Shown here: in pieces, positions 7,398-10,779 of the stretch
Layout of the letters: the number at the start of each line of letters is the position of its first letter
Position numbering within the stretch: the first letter of the stretch is position 1
Assembly: GCA_964625865.1 (NCBI GenBank)
Contig: CAZVEV010000215.1
Coordinates: forward strand, 1 to 10,779
Direction: 5' to 3'
DNA length: 10,779 nt
From: CAZVEV01 sp964625865
GTDB taxonomy: Bacteria; Planctomycetota; Phycisphaerae; SM23-33
Notes under the pieces: generated by a model
What the model was told of the DNA's origin: nothing
Database searches by the model: none
The model's input: only the letters and a program-made list of their open reading frames with translations
Made by a program: the position numbers and the translations under genes

Positions 7398-8321
7398 CTA
7401 CTTCCCGCCGTCGCGCGCCGAGTGCGGGACGGACTGTCTTGGTGTTGCTGAAGCGAGGGCCGGCCTGGCCCGGCCGGTTGTCGTGACGGACTTGGACGTC
7501 ACGAACACGACGCTGACCCGCTCTCCGGCGCGCCGGGCGGTGGGGTTGGGCACCTCGACGCGGATCTTCAGCGTGTTGCTGGCTGAATCGGCCTCCGAGG
7601 GCATGTGGATGATCTTGCCGGCGACCTGCTTGCCCCCCGCGCCGGCGCCCGGAAACGTCACCATCGCCGGGTCGCCCTTCTTCAGGGTGCGGGCCTGTGA
7701 CATGGGCACGGCGACGTTGATCCACAGCGGATCGATCTTGACCACGCGCAGGACCTCTTCCAGGGCGTCCACCGACTCGCCCTGCTCGACGGCCAGGTTC
7801 TCAATCGTCCCGTCGATCGGGCTGATCATGCGCATCCGGTCAAGTCTCACGCGGGCCTCTTCGTACTTGCGCTTGTCCTGGGACTGTTGGAACTCAGCCA
7901 GCTTCAGCGACAGTACCGCGATGGTCACGTCGAGTTTGGCGTGCTCGACCTCCATCTTGGTCACCGCCCGTCCGGCTGCGGCGGCGTCTTCGTACTTCTT
8001 GAGGTCCAGTTCCTTCTGCCTCAGTTGGGCCTTGGCGGCCTCAACGCGCGTGTCATCCTCCGCCTGGGCCTTCAGTTGCGCCACCTGCATCCGCTCGGCG
8101 GCATCGTCCAGTTGTGCGACGACCTGGCCGACTTTCACCGCGTCGCCGTCTTTGACCAGCACCTTGGCCACCAGCCCCGGGCGGGTGAACTTCAGGACCA
8201 CATTCGCGCTGGGGCGCGTGATGGCCTCGATCGGTCGCGGCCCGGCCAGGCAGGCCCCGGCGGTGGCTGCGAGCATGATGGCGGCGATCAGACGGTACGA
8301 TACTCGGAAGCTTCTGCCCAC
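7398..8321 (-). CDS. HlyD/RND-type periplasmic adaptor protein
   Basis: A 307-residue membrane-fusion protein, the first gene of the operon. Residues about 9-28 form a signal-peptide-like hydrophobic segment (LIAAIMLAATAGACLAG). The lipoyl halves are at about 42-72 (FTRPGLVAKVLVKDGDAVKVG) and 164-196 (ISPIDGTIENLAVEQGE), with a coiled coil between (about 73-160). A beta-barrel domain follows at about 198-276 (LWINVAVP, GDPAMVTFPG), and the tail from 280 is low in complexity. The hairpin is short, so it would need a partner to reach an outer-membrane channel. The start is GTG: AAAGAGG stands 8 bases upstream, and the next in-frame ATG falls inside the hydrophobic segment. The AGAC before Cys24 is a poor lipobox, so lipidation is doubtful. 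No RND pump or ABC transporter lies beside it, which argues against an ordinary drug efflux system. Confidence 0.9.
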   Translation of the reverse strand: MGRSFRVSYRLIAAIMLAATAGACLAGPRPIEAITRPSANVVLKFTRPGLVAKVLVKDGDAVKVGQVVAQLDDAAERMQVAQLKAQAEDDTRVEAAKAQLRQKELDLKKYEDAAAAGRAVTKMEVEHAKLDVTIAVLSLKLAEFQQSQDKRKYEEARVRLDRMRMISPIDGTIENLAVEQGESVDALEEVLRVVKIDPLWINVAVPMSQARTLKKGDPAMVTFPGAGAGGKQVAGKIIHMPSEADSASNTLKIRVEVPNPTARRAGERVSVVFVTSKSVTTTGRARPALASATPRQSVPHSARDGGK

Positions 8322-8329
8322 AGTTCAGA

Positions 8330-8336
8330 CCTCTTT
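8330..8336 (-). promoter_or_regulatory. Ribosome binding site that fixes the GTG start of the HlyD gene
   Basis: On the minus strand the sequence reads AAAGAGG, followed by 8 bases and then GTG at 8321-8319. No ATG is within reach, so this site decides the start. Confidence 0.75.
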
Positions 8337-8359
8337 CAGTCCCCTCGGCGAGGACCACG

Positions 8360-8370
8360 ATGCATTGCAT
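8360..8370. promoter_or_regulatory. Palindrome ATGCATTGCAT just downstream of the minus promoter
   Basis: ATGCA-T-TGCAT is a perfect 5+1+5 palindrome lying about 6-16 bases downstream of the predicted minus-strand start point, a usual place for an operator. A second palindrome, CCTCG-G-CGAGG, lies at 8343-8353 in the same leader. The half-sites ATGCA and TGCAT recur, wider apart, at 8457-8473. Function is unproven, as short palindromes also occur by chance. Confidence 0.3.
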
Positions 8371-8381
8371 AAGAACCCCAA

Positions 8382-8410
8382 ATGATACACCGGACTGCGG
8401 ATATCGACAA
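8382..8410 (-). promoter_or_regulatory. Predicted sigma-70-type promoter of the export operon
   Basis: On the minus strand, TTGTCG (8410-8405) is followed by a 17-base spacer and TATCAT (8387-8382). The -10 box matches consensus at five of six positions and the -35 box at TTG. Transcription would start near 8376, giving a leader of about 55 bases before the GTG at 8321. It is the only good pair I found between the HlyD gene and the hairpin at 8424-8446. Confidence 0.55.
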
Positions 8411-8423
8411 CCCCCACCCGGAC

Positions 8424-8446
8424 AAAAAACCCGCGGCGCCCGCGGG
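8424..8446 (-). terminator. Intrinsic-terminator-like hairpin, minus orientation
   Basis: The plus strand reads AAAAAA (8424-8429), then CCCGCGG (8430-8436), CGC, CCGCGGG (8440-8446). On the minus strand this is a 7-bp all-GC stem with a 3-base loop followed by TTTTTT, the classic terminator form. It lies upstream of the predicted operon promoter. It would therefore stop antisense transcripts arriving from the LEPR-XLL gene rather than end a visible gene or act as an attenuator for the operon. Confidence 0.6.
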
Positions 8447-8456
8447 CATGGTATTG

Positions 8457-8473
8457 ATGCAGAAAACCTGCAT
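8457..8473. repeat. Small inverted repeat in the divergent control region
   Basis: ATGCAG (8457-8462) and CTGCAT (8468-8473) flank an AAAAC spacer. It sits between the two divergent promoters, so it could be an operator or a minor hairpin. The rest of 8474-8540 shows nothing I can name. Confidence 0.35.
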
Positions 8474-8540
8474 GGGCACGCCTAACGGACCGACAAGAGT
8501 ATATGGACGGCCAGGGGCCGGGCCTCGGAGGCAAGGTCGC

Positions 8541-8569
8541 TTGCTGCACGGTCCGGCGATTGCTATACT
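8541..8569 (+). promoter_or_regulatory. Predicted extended -10 promoter of the LEPR-XLL gene
   Basis: TTGCTG (8541-8546), a 17-base spacer and TATACT (8564-8569) with TGC directly before it, an extended -10 element. The -10 box matches at five of six positions. The predicted start near 8576 gives a leader of about 75 bases. A GGAG at 8642-8645 then stands six bases before the ATG at 8652. Confidence 0.65.
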
Positions 8570-8651
8570 GGTACCGATGCGGCGGCAGACGGGCAGCAGC
8601 ACTACGCGCCCTGTGCCCGCGTCATGCTGCACGACGACGTTGGAGTACGAG

Positions 8652-10779
8652 ATGTCCTTCCCTGATACTCCCCAGGCAGGATTCGCTCCCCTGGAGACGC
8701 TTGAACCCAGGCTGCTGCTTGCGGCGGTCGCTCCCACGATGTACGAGCAGTACATGCTCGAACTGGTCAACCGCGGGCGCCTGGACCCGCCGGCCGAGGT
8801 GGCGCGATACGACGACAGCTACTGGGAGAATCCCACCGTCGATCCGCCCGGGCTGATGGAAGGCCCCCCCAGCGAGACGATCACGGCCGATCCCAAGCAG
8901 CCCCTGGCGTTCAACCCGTACATCATTGACGCGGCACGCGGTCACTCGCAGTGGATGATCGACACGGACGTCTTCGACCACTACCAGAGTCCGACCAACG
9001 ATGCCAAGAAGCGCATGGAGGACGCCGGGTACACGTTCACCGGGTCGTGGAAGTGGGGCGAGAACATCGCGTGGCAGGGCACGACCGGGACGCCGGACAT
9101 CACGTCGTACCTGTGGCAGATGGAGGGCAGCCTGTTCGGCGACGCAGGCATCGCGGGGCGAGGCCACCGCATCAACCTCATGGACGGCGACTTCAAGGAG
9201 ATCGGTATCGGTGTGGTGACCGGCGTGTTCACCAGCGGGGGGACGAACTACAACGCCGTGATGGCCACCCAGAACTTCGCCACCTCCGGGACGGCCGTGT
9301 TCCTGACGGGCGTGGCGTACGACGAGACCGGCGGAACCAACGACGACTTCTACACGCCCGGCGAGGGCCTGGACGGCGTGGCGATCACGGCCGTCAGGCA
9401 GTCCGACGCGCAGACGTTCAATACCACCACGTGGGCCTCGGGCGGATACTCGCTGGCGGTCCTGCCCGGCACGTACAACATCAGCGCGACCTCGGCGCAG
9501 CTCGGTACGGTGCAGATCAACGGCGTAGTCGTCGGCAGCGAGAACGAGAAGGTGGACTTCACGCCCGACGGGGCGGTGACGCCCGATCCGATCAACCAGG
9601 CCCCCGTGGGCGACGCCCAGACGACCTCCACAGACGAGGATACGGCCAAGCGGATCGCCCTGACCGCCAGCGACACCGAGACGCCCGACAACGAACTGAC
9701 TTTCGCCATTGCCACCGCCCCCAGCCACGGTACGCTCGTGCCCACCACCGACGCCCTGCCCGACGGATTCACCGGCAACGAGTTCATCTACACGCCGACG
9801 GGCAACTACAACGGCCCCGATTCGTTCACCTTCACCGTGACCGACAACGGCGCCCCGGCCGGCAGCCATGCCAATCCGGGCGACCTGACCAGCACGCCGA
9901 AGACCGTGACGATAACCGTCGCACCCGTCAACGACAGGCCCACGGCGACGGCGGACACCGTTCTCGTCCAGAAGGACCAGACCACGGAGATCGTCCTGAC
10001 CGGCGCGGACCTCGAGACCGCCTCGGTGACCTACAACGTACCGGCCGTAACCGACAGCGGGGGCACGCTGGTTCGGACGAGCTATCGCACGTACGACTAC
10101 ACGCCCCCCGCGGGCCAAACCGACGACGACTTCTTCGACTTCACGGTCACCGACAACGGCGATCCGGCCGGAAGCCACGGCGGGGGCGGCGACCGGACCA
10201 GCACGCCCGCTCGGATCTACGTCGATATCCGAACCGACTACTGGGTCGACCTGCTGACGACGGACGAGTACACCGATTCGGTCGGCCAGGTCGTGACCGT
10301 TTCGCTGACCGGGCCGGTGACCACCGCGATGGCGTTCTTCGCCGGTCCGGGCAACTTCGACCCGTACCTGGTCGAGCTGACCGGCACGACGGCCGATACG
10401 CGCGTGGCGTTCTCCCTGGACGCCCTGGGCGCCACGACCTCCGTCCGTTCGATGAACGTTACCGGGTCGGCCAACTCCATCGACGCGGCCGTGGTGAACC
10501 TGCTGGCGGACCTGACGGTGTCCGGCACGCTCGGGTCCCTGGTGCTGAACAACGTGGCCGACGATCACGAGATCACGATCAGCGGTCCCGGGACCGGCAC
10601 GCAGGCCGTGGCGATGACGTTCAACGACGTGACCGATCTGATCATCAACTCGGCCATGGCGATCTCGGGCATCACCGCCAACAACTGGGCCGACACCGAC
10701 GCCACGCCGGACGCGATTATCGCCCCGCGCCTGGGCGGGCTGACGATCGCGCAGGACTTCGAGGCCGACCTGGTCCTCA
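8652..10779 (+). CDS. LEPR-XLL protein with CAP domain and cadherin-like repeats (3' end outside window)
   Basis: The frame is open for 709 codons to the window edge, so the protein is larger. ATG at 8652 has GGAG six bases upstream. Residues 14-26, LETLEPRLLLAAV, match the LEPR-XLL N-terminal motif of large surface proteins; no basic n-region or long hydrophobic core makes a normal signal peptide. Residues about 30-210 form a CAP (SCP/YkwD-like) domain with RGHSQWM (H98), WGENIAW (E137), RGHRIN (H172) and FKEIGIGV (E183). Residues about 213-305 resemble a carboxypeptidase-regulatory or SdrD B-like domain (GVAYDETGG, GVAITAV, GGYSLAVLPGTYNI). Two cadherin-like repeats follow (316-425 and 426-527), both with FTVTDNG.PAGSH and TSTP. 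Residues 528-709 are a Thr/Asp/Gly-rich, beta-rich region I do not recognise. It is probably exported to the surface; the divergent operon may carry it. Confidence 0.88.
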   Translation, partial: MSFPDTPQAGFAPLETLEPRLLLAAVAPTMYEQYMLELVNRGRLDPPAEVARYDDSYWENPTVDPPGLMEGPPSETITADPKQPLAFNPYIIDAARGHSQWMIDTDVFDHYQSPTNDAKKRMEDAGYTFTGSWKWGENIAWQGTTGTPDITSYLWQMEGSLFGDAGIAGRGHRINLMDGDFKEIGIGVVTGVFTSGGTNYNAVMATQNFATSGTAVFLTGVAYDETGGTNDDFYTPGEGLDGVAITAVRQSDAQTFNTTTWASGGYSLAVLPGTYNISATSAQLGTVQINGVVVGSENEKVDFTPDGAVTPDPINQAPVGDAQTTSTDEDTAKRIALTASDTETPDNELTFAIATAPSHGTLVPTTDALPDGFTGNEFIYTPTGNYNGPDSFTFTVTDNGAPAGSHANPGDLTSTPKTVTITVAPVNDRPTATADTVLVQKDQTTEIVLTGADLETASVTYNVPAVTDSGGTLVRTSYRTYDYTPPAGQTDDDFFDFTVTDNGDPAGSHGGGGDRTSTPARIYVDIRTDYWVDLLTTDEYTDSVGQVVTVSLTGPVTTAMAFFAGPGNFDPYLVELTGTTADTRVAFSLDALGATTSVRSMNVTGSANSIDAAVVNLLADLTVSGTLGSLVLNNVADDHEITISGPGTGTQAVAMTFNDVTDLIINSAMAISGITANNWADTDATPDAIIAPRLGGLTIAQDFEADLVL

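Noticed and set aside
7398..8321. Lipoprotein signal on the HlyD adaptor
   Set aside because: A Cys follows the hydrophobic segment, but the preceding AGA lacks the Leu or similar residue expected at -3, so lipidation is not supported.
7228..8385. 385-codon plus-strand open frame rich in Ser, Ala and Thr
   Set aside because: Antisense to the HlyD and DUF3467-like genes; it resembles a membrane protein only through composition.
8424..8446. Attenuator in the operon leader
   Set aside because: The best minus promoter lies downstream of the hairpin (8382-8410), so operon transcripts starting there would not contain it.
8622..10568. 648-codon minus-strand open frame
   Set aside because: It is antisense to the CAP/cadherin-like gene, rich in Arg, Gly, Val and His with no domain. 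Such long empty frames are common opposite GC-rich genes with G/C in the third codon position.

Overview
The window is GC-rich bacterial DNA with tightly packed genes. The set of genes points to a Planctomycetota bacterium (a Phycisphaerae-type genome is my best guess). It has a surface or secreted protein beginning with an LEPR-XLL motif, a PqqD-M50-HlyD fusion, a GAF-HlyD fusion and a short SecA-like ATPase. The lineage is an inference from gene content; there is no rRNA or other phylogenetic marker in the window.

Layout. Positions 1-410 contain no gene. They hold two copies of a roughly 117-bp repeat, each bounded by inverted REP-like hairpins (a BIME-like array), and the last hairpin ends three bases from the stop codon of the first gene. 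Positions 411-8321 form one minus-strand operon of five genes, read from right to left. They are an HlyD/RND-type periplasmic adaptor (7398-8321), a small DUF3467-like protein (6980-7366), a GAF-transmembrane-HlyD fusion (4652-6955), a PqqD-like/M50 site-2-protease/HlyD fusion (2398-4632) and a truncated SecA-like ATPase (411-2396). Gaps between the genes are 1 to 31 bases. Positions 8322-8651 form a divergent control region with a promoter-like pair facing each way and a terminator-like hairpin plus small palindromes between or beside them. From 8652 to the right edge, a plus-strand gene runs off the window. It encodes a CAP (SCP/YkwD-like) domain, a carboxypeptidase-regulatory/SdrD-like beta domain and cadherin-like repeats, and its first 27 residues carry LETLEPRLLLAAV instead of a classical signal peptide.

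How the parts may work together (inference). The five minus-strand genes look like a dedicated export machine. It would have a cytoplasmic motor (SecA-like), a polytopic membrane protein that joins a leader-binding domain to an intramembrane metalloprotease and an adaptor arm, two more adaptor proteins (one with cytoplasmic GAF sensor domains), and a small accessory protein. The divergent LEPR-XLL protein is the obvious candidate substrate. I see no outer-membrane channel, ABC transporter or SecYEG subunit in the window, so any such partner would have to lie elsewhere. I recall similar gene sets near giant repeat proteins in other bacteria, but could not check this here.
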